64,000 nucleotides of DNA from Trichomonas vaginalis G3 (Eukaryota > Parabasalia > Trichomonadida > Trichomonadidae), in NCBI RefSeq assembly GCF_026262505.1, contig NC_067204.1, positions 186,001 through 250,000 of the forward strand. The letters are read 5' to 3'. Of the stretch, positions 35,563 through 45,530 are shown piece by piece. Positions within the stretch are counted from its first letter, which is position 1. The number at the start of each line of letters is the position of its first letter. Made by a program: the position numbers and the translations under genes. The notes beneath the pieces are model-generated. The model made no database searches. It worked only from the letters and a program-made list of their open reading frames with translations, and was not told where the DNA came from.

Positions 35563-36441
35563 TTAATATGCTATTAAAATCATCTCAATAATGAGTCCAT
35601 CCTTTCCATCTTTAGGTAGCACAACATCTTTCATTGAAGAAGGTTCGACAAGTCTTATGTTAAACTTACTGACAAAGTTTGTTATACTATAATGCTTTGG
35701 CGGCGAATACATATAGTTTGAAAGACATAATATAGATTCTTCAGCAAATTCACTTATACTGGATTTTATAACAATGTTCTCACGAGACCAAATGCCACCA
35801 ATTGACAATCTTGTAAGCAATCCTGCTGAACCTTCAACTGTAAACGTCGATGGTAACATTCCACGAAGGTCATCTATTGACATCGTTGAGTCACTGAATT
35901 TAAATATTTTCTTAAAGCAATCGTCATTATCTAACCATGCAATAGCTTTGAAGTTTTCATTCGAATATACATCTGCTTCATTAAATGTAAAACCTGACTT
36001 CTTTGCAGAGACGATTTAAAATCTATTGAGTTTGTTTCAAAATTATATGCTATGGTAACTTCTGAAGGTAATGGATGTCCTTCCGCAGTAAGTTGTTCTC
36101 TCACTACCGTTTGAAGCTTTGTGTTAAAAACTTTCATGTCATCTCCTGTGTCTAGGTTCACATACACAGCAACAGGAAAACTATCTTGCTTCTTTGTTTC
36201 ATCATTATATCAAAACATTAAAGTTCTTCAATAATATTGTTCTTCCTGCTGGAATACTTCTAACTTGTCTTATTTCAATAGCTTTCTCACCTCCTACATA
36301 CTCTACCCAGTGTCTTGGATATTCATAAGTATACTGACTTTCTTGAATTTTGGTTGGTTTCATCATAACGTGTTCATAGTATATCTTTATACTCTTGTCA
36401 GTTAGACTCGGTGCTATGTTCTGAATATTTCTGACTTGCAT
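35563..36441 (-). pseudogene. Minor-capsid-like gene, broken copy
   Basis: The start on the minus strand reads MQVRNIQNIAPSLTDKSIKI, then YTYEYPRHWVEYVGG, the family's 'YP-x-x-W' start. The end contains VVLPKDGKDGLIIEMILI, close to the C-terminal end of the minor capsid proteins (VVLPEDGKD...). It is broken, with two or three breaks. It is divergent from the ATPase gene through a 16-base promoter region. Confidence 0.6.
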
Positions 36442-36457
36442 TTTTAATGGAGATAAA
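36442..36457. promoter_or_regulatory. Compact divergent promoter region
   Basis: TTTTAATGGAGATAAA separates the minor-capsid-like start from the ATPase start. Confidence 0.5.
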
Positions 36458-37345
36458 ATGAAGCATTTAATACATGACGTAGATGAAGACATGAATGAAA
36501 CTACAGACAAACTTAACTCTTCTCTCATTCTTCCTTTCAGTAAGGACTATGAGTTCTGTTCAAATGGTGTTTATTTCTATTGTGGAAAGATGGGTTCAGG
36601 TAAGACATTTAACCTCATTCGTCATATACTCATAACAGAGCGTTTAGGAAATGACTCATATTATGACCAAATCATTATATCAGCAACTTCAGACTCTATG
36701 GACTCAACAGCGAAAACATTTATGTCAAAAGTTCAAGCCTCTGTCGTTAAAGTTTCAGACAGTGAACTCATTGAATTTCTTCAACGTTACATTCGACGTA
36801 AGAGAAAATATTATGCCATCGTTGAATTTATACAGTCAGGAATGCAAAAGACTTCAGAAGAGATGGAAAGAATTATTGACAAACACCACTTACGTCAATA
36901 CTCAGGAGTTTACGATATGAAACGACTGACAAACTACATTCTATCAAAACTTTCAAAATACCCCTTCAAAAAGTATCCTTCAAACACTCTGCTCGTTTGT
37001 GACGACTTCGCCGGAAAAGGTTTAGTTTCAAAGCCTGACTCACCATTAGCTAACATCATAACTAAAGTCAGACATTACCACTTAACTGTAGCAATACTTA
37101 TGCAAACATGGCGTTTCCTTGCTTTAAACATAAAACGTCTCATAACTGACTTCGTTATCTTTCAAGGTTTCTCACGTTATGATATTGAACTCATTTGGAA
37201 ACAGTCAGGTATAACATTACCTTTTGAAGAAATTTGGGAAGCATATAAGTCTCTCATCTCTCCTCGTTCATACCTTGAGATTCATATCATGACTAATACC
37301 ATTAAAGTCAAAAATATTCCATGGGAACGACCAACATTGTTTTAA
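36458..37345 (+). CDS. FtsK/HerA-type genome-packaging ATPase
   Basis: A whole frame of 295 residues. Walker A (GKMGSGKT) is at residues 43-50. Walker B (LLVCDDF) is near residue 180, followed by a sensor-like strand (VAILMQTWRFLALN). These match the packaging ATPase that Polintons share with other double-jelly-roll viruses, which pumps DNA into preformed capsids. Remnants of the C-terminal third are at 12476-12832 and 43250-43560. It is divergent from a minor-capsid-like gene and convergent with the next gene. Confidence 0.85.
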   Translation: MKHLIHDVDEDMNETTDKLNSSLILPFSKDYEFCSNGVYFYCGKMGSGKTFNLIRHILITERLGNDSYYDQIIISATSDSMDSTAKTFMSKVQASVVKVSDSELIEFLQRYIRRKRKYYAIVEFIQSGMQKTSEEMERIIDKHHLRQYSGVYDMKRLTNYILSKLSKYPFKKYPSNTLLVCDDFAGKGLVSKPDSPLANIITKVRHYHLTVAILMQTWRFLALNIKRLITDFVIFQGFSRYDIELIWKQSGITLPFEEIWEAYKSLISPRSYLEIHIMTNTIKVKNIPWERPTLF

Positions 37346-37424
37346 AGTTTAACCTTCAATTGACTGATGGTAAACAAATTCCATGCATCTCTGTCGCCAT
37401 TTCTGTTAATATTTTTGCTGTCAT

Positions 37425-37742
37425 TCATATCATCCACTTCCCATCCGTTAGCTTTTGAGGATATGCGTTAGAATAGCTGTTCTTAAATGAAGGCTTTTCA
37501 CCTTTGAGAGCATAAACTCTATAACTTTCTGCATACTTTATGTTTGAACCTCCTGAGCCATCATTGACATAAATTTTTATAGGCTTCCACCCTTTGTTCA
37601 TGTTCCTGCTTCTTCCCTTAGCTCTTTTGTTCAGTAGTTCTACATCTTTATACACAGCTCCTGTCTCAGTGAATTCAACAATATTTTCATTCGTTAGCTT
37701 TACATTCAAACCCTTGTCGAGTATATTGTTCATTTCATACAT
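37425..37742 (-). CDS. Unrecognised Polinton protein, ~105 aa
   Basis: The likely start is MYEMNNILDKGLNVKLTNE; the frame is open further upstream but would run into the divergent gene. Basic and Asn/Lys-rich with a NIKYAESYRVYALKGEKPSF patch. Convergent with the ATPase, divergent from 37768. No family recognised. Confidence 0.5.
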   Translation of the reverse strand: MYEMNNILDKGLNVKLTNENIVEFTETGAVYKDVELLNKRAKGRSRNMNKGWKPIKIYVNDGSGGSNIKYAESYRVYALKGEKPSFKNSYSNAYPQKLTDGKWMI

Positions 37743-37767
37743 ATAAAAGGTTTTTATTCTATATGAA

Positions 37768-38382
37768 ATGAGAAGCAAATCCATCTTAGCTGGTGCCGTT
37801 AATGTTCCAATTGAACCAACATCAAATGTTGACTCACGAACGACAAACAATATTGTCATAAAGAACTATAGTTCAGAGTGTTTGAAAGAAAAAGAACCAG
37901 AACTGAAATCCGTGAATTTAAACTCAGCTTCAAACGCTAACGCTACATCAGATGTTAAGTTAGAGTATCCACCACTGGACCAAATTCTTTCAAGAGAAGC
38001 CAACGACAACCCTTACACAAATGTTCAAACAAATCCTTCAGATAACGTAGACCATTACCTTCTTCAGTTATACCAAACAATTTTACTCAAAGACGATAAG
38101 AAGCTTTTGACAAATCTTATAAGCAAGAACCAAATAATTCTAACAAAGGAGGACCTTGAAAATGTTATATCACGAATAACAGGGAAACAATGTGTCATTG
38201 ACTATCTCGACCCTGAAATCGAATGCTGTGGTCAAACGCCACCATTCATGAAAATAGGTAACATCCGCATCATTGAAACACCAGGAACTACAGGAGTTGA
38301 GTTTAAGTATAAATATTCGAACGAGTATACAAAACTTTCAACAGAATATAAACTTTGTTTGAAATATGTTTTAGTAAATTAA
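37768..38382 (+). CDS. Unrecognised Polinton protein, 204 aa
   Basis: MRSKSILAGAVNVPIEPTSN at the start, a Ser/Asn-rich middle, a helical segment (DDKKLLTNLISKNQIILTKE) and a beta-rich C-terminal half (FMKIGNIRIIETPGTTGVEF). Whole frame. The TATAAAAGG-TTTTTATT box precedes it. Its end overlaps the end of the minus-strand gene at 38379. The layout suggests a virion protein, but there is no match I can name. Confidence 0.5.
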   Translation: MRSKSILAGAVNVPIEPTSNVDSRTTNNIVIKNYSSECLKEKEPELKSVNLNSASNANATSDVKLEYPPLDQILSREANDNPYTNVQTNPSDNVDHYLLQLYQTILLKDDKKLLTNLISKNQIILTKEDLENVISRITGKQCVIDYLDPEIECCGQTPPFMKIGNIRIIETPGTTGVEFKYKYSNEYTKLSTEYKLCLKYVLVN

Positions 38383-38648
38383 AGCAATTTGTAATATCTA
38401 TCCAAAACTTCTTCAACAGTATCGAACTCATCTTCATAATGCAAACCTAATCTTATTGACTTGGTGCAGTTTTCACTAACACAATATAGCGCTTTGCGCT
38501 CGGCGCCTTTGACGCCTTTTTCTGTTCTCTTGACTGACATAACTAACTCATTTGTTTCATCAAACAGCAACAACCAAAGTTCATGACCTAATACATAACA
38601 TTCATACTTTATATTTTTAGCTCTGAGTTCTCTTGTAAGCTGTTGCAT
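38379..38648 (-). CDS. Unrecognised Polinton protein with palindromic insert, 89 aa
   Basis: MQQLTRELRAKNIKYECYVL at the start; the middle KGVKGAERKALYC is coded by two GC-rich hairpins (38,488-38,522: GCGCTTTGCGC-like and GGCGCCTTTGACGCC). An acidic C-terminal end. It overlaps the start of the plus-strand neighbour's end on one side and the end of the minor-capsid-like gene on the other by 40 bases. Confidence 0.45.
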   Translation of the reverse strand: MQQLTRELRAKNIKYECYVLGHELWLLLFDETNELVMSVKRTEKGVKGAERKALYCVSENCTKSIRLGLHYEDEFDTVEEVLDRYYKLL

Positions 38649-39289
38649 TTAATATTTTCTAAAAAGTCAACTTCAACAGTCATTCGCACTGGTGCCTTCA
38701 GTTCTACAGGCTCTCCTTGAAAGTCAACAAGTCTGAATTGCATGTCTTTCAAATTATGAGGACTAATGCGAACCCATTTACCTAAATGAGTTGCTATGAC
38801 AGGAACGTTTGGAATGAACATTGAATTGACTGCATAACAGAAAGACTTATATTCTACTGAACCTTTACTATTAACTCCTGAAATACCTGTGACATTAGCT
38901 ATTTTTGACTCAATGTATAAACAATTACCATAACATACGTATGGAACAGATTTCATCTCAATCGTTTTGTCAACACTTTTCAAAGGAAATGTCATATGGT
39001 ATGCTCCCAGAAGCAATTGAACTCTATGACTCATTCGTGTTATCTTAAACTCCTTCGCATAACTGAACTTCAAAACTCCTGCAATAAGTTTAACATTCAT
39101 TAAGTTTTCTTCGTTATCCTTGTTTATTGTAGTATTTATGAGAGCATTTAACACTCCAGCTAATGTTTCCATCTTATATTCTACATTATTGTGAAATCTT
39201 ATTTCGTGCTTCTTTCCATCTATTTCAAGCTCCATGAAATCTGTTTCATCTGTTATAACGAATGAAGCGATAGTATTGAAGTCAACCAT
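38609..39289 (-). CDS. Minor-capsid/penton-like protein, 226 aa
   Basis: MVDFNTIASFVITDETDFME at the start. Beta-rich throughout, with PYVCYGNCLYIESKIANVTG near residues 110-130 comparable to the 'D-x-L-Y-I-E-A-x-L-x-N' end pattern of the minor capsid proteins. A second structural protein related to penton-type capsid proteins is the best guess. Whole frame. Confidence 0.45.
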   Translation of the reverse strand: MVDFNTIASFVITDETDFMELEIDGKKHEIRFHNNVEYKMETLAGVLNALINTTINKDNEENLMNVKLIAGVLKFSYAKEFKITRMSHRVQLLLGAYHMTFPLKSVDKTIEMKSVPYVCYGNCLYIESKIANVTGISGVNSKGSVEYKSFCYAVNSMFIPNVPVIATHLGKWVRISPHNLKDMQFRLVDFQGEPVELKAPVRMTVEVDFLENIKCNSLQENSELKI

Positions 39290-39978
39290 TCTGAATGCAA
39301 GTGCTCATTCTGTAGACCTAAGTTTGTTTGTAGCTTTACTGTCCCGTATTCGTTTGGGTCTGTACTTTGCAAATAGAACAACATTTTATTCTCATTAAAA
39401 TATGAGTATAGCTGCATATGCGTATGAAGCTGACAGAGCTAAACGTTTATATTTTGGTCAATACTCTCTCACACTTACTGACAAATATATTGTTATCAGT
39501 GATGGAAATACCGAGAAATACATAACATGGAAGGACTATGAAAAGTTTGACCCTATTTTAACTCCATGTACAATGCCATTCATTGTAAATGGTGAAGTTG
39601 TCATGAAGAACGACACAACAGTATATAAGTCTGTATATGAAGCATTAGAATATATGTTGAATTATAATCCCGAAAGATTTGACCCAAGCACTACATGTGC
39701 AATGCCTTTTATTAAGGACGGTGAAATCGTAAGAGTTCCGGATTCAACGGTTTATACTGCTGTTCAAAACAGTTTACAAAACATTTTAGCGAATATCTTT
39801 AATTCAGAAACTACAGAAATAAAATTACCATATATAACAGATGCTAAAGAAATTAAATCAAAAACGACAACATTATTTACGTCACTTAATGATTTAATGA
39901 CTTATATCATTAATATTCCTGCACCAACTACAGCATTTGATCCAAACTCGACGGTTTGCAGTGTACCTTTCATAAAGT

Positions 39979-40041
39979 CGCAAACGGACTCTTTGAGTCC
40001 TGAAGGTCTTTCAGACCGAAGCGACCAGGGCGAAGCCCATG
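39979..40041 (+). repeat. Three-hairpin palindromic coding repeat, copy 2
   Basis: GGACTCTTTGAGTCC, GGTCTTTCAGACC and GGGCGAAGCCC in a row, coding QTDSLSPEGLSDRS then GEAH. Near-identical to 35,391-35,450 in reverse complement. Confidence 0.9.
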
Positions 40042-40715
40042 ACAGTTCATTAATTGTTTAAGGGATTCAACAGTTAATGAATCATTAAAGGCGTCATTAA
40101 TGAAAATCATTGATTTTAACTCATTCACGAATACATATAATTCATTCATTAATGTTTCATATGCTTCTAAAGAAGGTGAGCCAAAAACTATCGATAAAGC
40201 GGTGTATGAAATAAAAGCATCAACGACGAAATTGAATTCGTTAACTTTTGACGGTGATAGTTTCGTTAATGACATAACATCGGGGAAAACAATTTTAACG
40301 AAAGAATATTTAAAATCTCATGTTAGTGAGTTCGTTGAAATTGAAAAAGAAGGTGGAATTAAGTTCGATCCACTGAATTTCATTTTCAGCTTAGCGAATG
40401 CGGGTGTTAGTTTCGCTGAATGGACAACTATACAGAGTGAAATAAATGCAATATGGACGTTTTTGGGGTCAAAAGCGGGAATGGGTGAGCTTGTAAATGC
40501 TGCAAGAACATTAGGTGAAACAGGAAATTTTGTAGATGGTTTTAAAAGACTTGTTTCAAATGTTTTAACAAACACAAAGAAATTATTTAGATATACCATA
40601 CATAACGGACGGATTTTCGAACAGGTAGCAACAAACCCTCCGGTTATGGCTGCGTTGATGATGGTTAGAGATATAAAACCACGTAACGACGGGAACGAAG
40701 AACATGAACAACAGA

Positions 40716-40750
40716 GCCCAACGGGCTCAGAGCCACATAGTGGCGAGGAT
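40716..40750 (+). repeat. Palindromic insert in tail-fibre region
   Basis: GAGCCCAACGGGCTC and GCCACATAGTGGC hairpins followed by GAGGATA, coding SPTGSEPHSGED. Same build and same G-E-D/G-E-A ending as the other inserts. Confidence 0.65.
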
Positions 40751-42447
40751 ACTGGTCGGGTTATTCAAGACATTAAAAACGTGTATCCTGAAGTTATTGA
40801 TTTATTTAGAGGAGTTAATGATTCAATTTCAAAACATTCTATAACCCTCGATGAAGAGAATAAATTAACAGATTATATATTCGTCATTATTGCAGAATTA
40901 ATGAAGAGAATAAATGAAAAAGGAATTGGTGATATCATTAATGTCAGCGATGTAATGATGAAAAGAAATTTTGACTCATTATTTACAAAACCGAAAACAG
41001 AATATAGTCTTTATGACGTAATTACCGAATTAATGAAAAAGATTAATGATAATAAGAGTTCTGGCGGAAGAGTTGAATTAGAAGTGAATGATGTTAATGA
41101 GAAATTAGCCGAAAAAGCAGATAAAAACCACGTTCATTATATAACTTCAGACGAACAGATTATAACGGACTACCATGGATATTTAACACGAAGTGATGAA
41201 GCGAAGACAAAAATGTTAATGAAAGAAGATATAAATACATTCGTGCTAAAGGTTATGACATAAGCTGTACTGTACAGTATGACACAGGTAAAGCACCAGA
41301 AGCATTTGGTTATAACGGTGAAATTTATGCCTCTACTTTCTGTTAACGGTGTATTAGTTGAACCAAGATTTACTTTGAGAGTTAAGTCAAAAATAACGTT
41401 TGAAGATGCTATTAAAAGTAAAGCTGACAAAGAACTTGACGCAACGAACAAAGTTTTGAAATCTCATAAACACAACATCTCCGATATAAATGAACTTCAA
41501 ACTTCTTTAGACAGTAAAGCTGACAAGAACCATACACATAAATCCTTCACTACTGTTAGAGCAGACGACATAATATTGAACTTTGACCTTGGTTCAAGTG
41601 CACCATTAGAAAATCCAAGTACAAGCGTAAAAGATACTCTTAACAATTTAGATAAGAGTTGCAGGAATATCGAAGGTCATGCCAGAAACTTTGAAGCATA
41701 TGAACTACCAGCAATGTTAGATAAGAAAGCAGACAAGAACCATACACATAAATTTCACAACTGTTGCTATAGAAAGTATTGAAGGAACGGTTGAAGAAAC
41801 TGGTGGGGAAGCCTGTATTATATTGTAAACCTCCTAACTTTCCACAAGGTTTAACATCGGATGACGACATAACGACGATGAGAAACATTAGATGTAAAGA
41901 TGTTTATGTCATGAAGGATGAACATAATATTAAATTCACTGCTCAAGATTTATATGACAAGAAAGCAGACAAAACAGAGCTTCAAACATTAAAGACTCAG
42001 ATTCTTCAAACATTATATCCTATAGGCTCTATTTATACGTCAATGAACTCAACAAATCCAGCAACAGTTTTAGGTTTTGGTACATGGCAGCAGATTGTAG
42101 ACAAATTCTTATACTGTGCTAACTCTTCAAAGCAAACAGGAGGTTCGAAGAAAATTACTGAAGCAAACCTTCCACCGCACACTCATACAGGAACTACAAA
42201 CACAACAGGTAGTCATTCACATTCAATAACAAAAAGAGGTTATACAAATCTTGCAGCAGGTTCGGATAGACAGGGAATGCATAGATATGATATTTCAAGT
42301 GACCCAGTAGATTCAAGCGCAGGTATTTTCTGTGGAACCGCAGGAAATCATGCCCATACTTTCACAACAAATCCAACAGGCTCGGGTGCAGATTACATGC
42401 CACCATTTGTGACTGTATTTGCATGGTACCGCGTTCAATGAACGCGC

Positions 42448-42472
42448 NNNNNNNNNNNNNNNNNNNNNNNNN
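42448..42472. other. Assembly gap (25 N)
   Basis: Run of N. The flanks are GCGTTCAATGAACGCGC before and ACGCGCTTGAGC after, so the gap lies within a GC-rich palindrome that may have stopped the assembly. The two sides may not belong together. Confidence 0.95.
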
Positions 42473-42512
42473 ACGCGCTTGAGCCTAGAATAAAATCTTT
42501 ATTTTTACATAA

Positions 42513-43198
42513 ATGAGCTTGAAAGAAGTATTCGAACAACATCCATGGAGGTCATTTAAGAAGTTCAATGAAGCTGCAAAGAGTTGGGGATTTACTAACA
42601 GAGCTGAAGTTAAAAAGTTCTTTGACAAAAATGTTGTACATCAAACAAAAATAAACCCTTACGACTACTTTTTACCAATTTACTCCAACACTCCTGACGC
42701 ATACCAATTTGACACTCTCATTCAAAGCAGAAAAGGAGGACATAAAACCATTCCTCATCTTCATAAATGTTAACACTTCGTAAAGCATATGCATTCCAAT
42801 GAAAAATAAAGGAACTCGTGAAGTGTTAAGAGTTTTACAAAAGTTTGTAGCAGAACATAGCCCAAGTACTTTAACATCAGAGCCAAGACAGTGCATACCT
42901 CAGCAATGAAATCACAGATTTTCTCATTAAGCATAACATAACTCACTACACTACTGAAAGCCATAACCATAACATACTCGGTATCATTAACCGCTTCATA
43001 AGGACTCTCAGAGATTTAAATCAAGAGCGAGACTTTACCGAAGAAACAATGAAACATTTCATCGAAGTTTACAATTCCTCAACACATTCTACAACAGGAC
43101 ATACACCAAATTCAATGACACAACAACAAGAAGAAAAGTATATACAAAAGAACGAAGTCAAACACAAAATATCAGAAATTCAACACAAATTTACCTAA
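42513..43198 (+). pseudogene. Integrase remnant
   Basis: The start MSLKEVFEQHPWRSFKKFNE is like Polinton integrase N-termini. The last part (RTLRDLNQERDFTEETMKHF, then YNSSTHSTTGHTPNSM) matches the end of rve integrase cores, as at 18912-19871 (MLRDLNQPQ..., YNSRKQKGLGNHSPEEM). Broken and shortened, with several breaks. A TTTATTTTTACATAA box precedes the start. Confidence 0.65.
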
Positions 43199-43249
43199 TC
43201 TTAGATGTCTTCTGTTATCTTAGATGACTTTGCTTCTCATCCTTTGTTA

Positions 43250-43560
43250 AAGAACAGAGAACAGACATGTGTCGAATTCTTAAAGAAGCTCATGACACTT
43301 GTTAACATCTTCAGTTTGTCATTTGTGTACAGACAGCAAAGAGTTTAAGTAAGGGATGTTAAAAGAATACTTACTGATATCATACTTTTCCCTGGATTGT
43401 CCGAAGACGATTTCATGGAACTTATGAAAGAGTCCATGGCAGGTAAGTTGACAGACATGAGACTATGGGAGAACTACAAAGTCATACAAGACCCTCAATA
43501 CTTCTTTCAGTAAGTTCATATCTAGCGCGAACCAAAGTTCAAAGTTGTAAAAAGTCAAGC
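43250..43560 (+). pseudogene. Packaging ATPase C-terminal remnant, decayed
   Basis: The DNA matches 12,548-12,830 with many small differences. It is a decayed or poorly assembled copy, with several breaks. Confidence 0.6.
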
Positions 43561-43679
43561 GTACAAAAATAAAGAGTTTAGTCTTTAAGTAAGTAAGTCT
43601 GTTTGTGGTTCTGCAGCTTTCGGTTTCTTCTGGCTTGGAAGGCATTTCAGGAAGAAGGAACGTCGGACATTCGTGTTGT

Positions 43680-43870
43680 GTCCTGTCGGTAAGGAAGAAC
43701 TTTTCCAGTTGTGAGGAAAAATTTTTCCAGTTCTGTTCGTGGGAAAAAAGTTCTCAATTTTCGAAAAGTTTGAATGGTTTACGTACGGACGACAACTCGG
43801 AAAATTTTTTCCTGTCGGAAGGAAATTTTTTTTTCCTGTTGTCGGGAAATTTTTTTCCTGTCGGATGGAA
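43680..43870. repeat. Short repeats with GGAAATTTTTTTCCTGTCGG units
   Basis: Several units made of a palindromic GGAAAATTTTTTCC core plus TGTCGG or AGTTGT. No gene is supported; reading frames across it only reflect the repeat. Confidence 0.6.
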
Positions 43871-43959
43871 GGACTCGGAATGCCAGAAGGATTTGACAAG
43901 ACCAATTTACCTTATAGAGCTACCTGAGCCATCTGAAGTCAAGCTTGAAAAATAAAGAG

Positions 43960-44360
43960 TTCATTTACTCTGCTTGTTTTGAAGTTGTCAAAATACTCTG
44001 TTATTTTTTCTTTCAGTAGCGGCAAACTCTTCTTTGAATTTAAGTATTGTACAACCTTTTAATATCATTAGTGTGTTTGAGTAAAGTATCTTGAAACTAT
44101 TTGTTTCACATTTCATTTGGGTCGCAAACATATGAGGAAATTTCTTCTAAAAGTTCTTTTGTCTTGTTGGTTTTCAAACATGATGTGCTTGCTTTGTAGA
44201 ACGAAGAAGCATTTCAAAATACTTTTGCATTTGGTACATGTCATCTTTGACCGAACGAATGAGACGGAGTTGTTTGTTATACTTGTATGTACTCATATTC
44301 TTCATTTATAGCTTCATGTGACTATAACTGTTTTGTGTTTCTCTGTTGTTGACATATCTG
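43960..44360 (-). pseudogene. KilA-N gene remnant
   Basis: Both ends of the KilA-N gene are recognisable on the minus strand, with the middle missing. Many small differences from the whole copy at 12848-13651. The T-rich class 1 block lies at 44,362-44,418. Confidence 0.6.
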
Positions 44361-44446
44361 TCTTTACATACAAAATAAAAAAATAAAAAAAAATAAAAAC
44401 TAACTTTATTTTTTCTATCTTGTATAAAAGACCAAAAATAAACGCT

Positions 44447-44749
44447 TTACATGTATTTTTCAGCAACTTCGTCAAATACTTTTATAGCACTATCTATCTC
44501 ATCTACTTCAAACGTTTCCCTACCTTTCGTGGGAGCACCATACATCTTCTCAAACTTTTCAAGTAGTTCTGTTTCAGCAGCTCTCATATCGTTAACAAAC
44601 GCAACCTTAACTCTATTGACTATACTGTCATATCTTAGAGTTATATTATATGTTCTTCCTATCTTATATCTTTTTGTGTTGAAGTCCTTCGGTTTCTGAA
44701 CGATATAAAGTAAGCCTTCACTGCATACGTTCAGTATCGAATGAACCAT
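44447..44749 (-). CDS. T5orf172 / MUG113-like domain protein
   Basis: A 100-residue frame starting MVHSILNVCSEGLLYIVQKP. The pattern 'LYIVQ...YKIGRT-x-N-I-x-x-R', then 'VNRVKVAFVNDMRAAETELLEKF' and 'GRETFEVD' matches the T5orf172/MUG113 branch of the GIY-YIG-like fold, often joined to KilA-N or BRO domains in phages and large DNA viruses. A homologous stretch up to about 45,075 on the same strand appears to be a broken upstream part. Located between KilA-N and 312-residue gene remnants, so it belongs to the same viral regulatory module. Confidence 0.7.
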   Translation of the reverse strand: MVHSILNVCSEGLLYIVQKPKDFNTKRYKIGRTYNITLRYDSIVNRVKVAFVNDMRAAETELLEKFEKMYGAPTKGRETFEVDEIDSAIKVFDEVAEKYM

Positions 44750-45080
44750 ATGTTATGAAATTATATTCCAACAACTGGGTCAATCCAGAACAAAAACTAT
44801 TGGTAAGACTTTGTGCGATGAGATATGTTCTTGTTCCATAGAATCTTACCGGATATCATAAGCTCAGGATTTCTTGTCAAAATTTCTCTGAGTAGAAGCA
44901 ATTTCTAACCCAGTCGTGGGATGTTTTCTTTTCAGATAGTGTTAAAATGTTCTGACAAAGAATAATTTTGTTGTATTTCTTTTGAGTATCTTACGTTTAA
45001 ATCCCCTATTCTAACCACTTTGGTGTCATTGTCTATCTTTTTTAACTATTTCAAAACTCAATGTTGTCATTTTCTGTTTC
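44750..45080 (-). pseudogene. Decayed upstream part of the T5orf172 gene
   Basis: On the minus strand coding-like stretches begin MTTLSFEIVKK after an A/T-rich leader resembling the class 1 promoter block. Broken, with several breaks. No domain is assigned. Confidence 0.35.
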
Positions 45081-45129
45081 TTACATTACAAAATAAAAAA
45101 AAATATTTTATAAAAAACTAACTTTATTT

Positions 45130-45530
45130 TTTCTATTTTGTATCTTAAGGAAATTCATGAAATTTGTTGCTGAATTCAATAAAAATAATGTTTAGGGTAG
45201 AAGGGTATATCTAACCTCTTTTCTAACCTCTTTTCTACCCTCGTGAATTTTCATGATTTCATCGTAAATGTTTTGTCAAAACTTCTTCGTAAATGTTTTG
45301 TCAAGACTTCTTCGTAAATGTTTTGTCGAAACTTCTTCATTGTAATGAGCGTAAATCAGACAAAAATATATTTTATGTTAGAATGTTAGATCTAACACGT
45401 TTTCTAACATGTTTTCTAACATGGTCTAAAACATACAAAACTCATGAAATTTCATACGGAATTCAATAAAAATATATTTTAGGGTAGAAGGTTAGATATA
45501 CCCTCTTTTCTAACCTCTTTTCTACCCCAG
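45130..45530. repeat. Palindrome arrays and 24-bp repeats
   Basis: Three GATC-family arrays at about 45,190-45,245 (GGTTA/GGGTA arms, centre TATATC), 45,371-45,425 (TGTTA arms, AGATCT) and 45,478-45,528, separated by CGTAAATGTTTTGTC repeats. Confidence 0.85.

Larger units (their letters stand above)
39402..42441 (+). pseudogene. Tail-fibre/collar-like gene region, broken
   Basis: The region codes fibre-like repeats: an N-terminal part with three similar units (PFIVNGEV, PFIKDGEI, PYITDAKE each followed by 'T-x-x-x-S/A' helices), then KADKNHVHY/KADKNHTHKS repeats, and finally the phage tail-collar tip (YPIGSIYTSMNS, GFGTWQQIVDKFLYC, PHTHTG, MPPFVTVFAWYR). The tip matches that of 19868-21133. 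It is broken, with three or so breaks, and ends right at the N gap. It probably represented a receptor-binding fibre. Confidence 0.7.

Noticed and set aside
43585-43955. Overlapping frames of 60-116 codons on both strands
   Set aside because: They follow GGAAATTTTTTTCC-type repeats and show no conserved domain.
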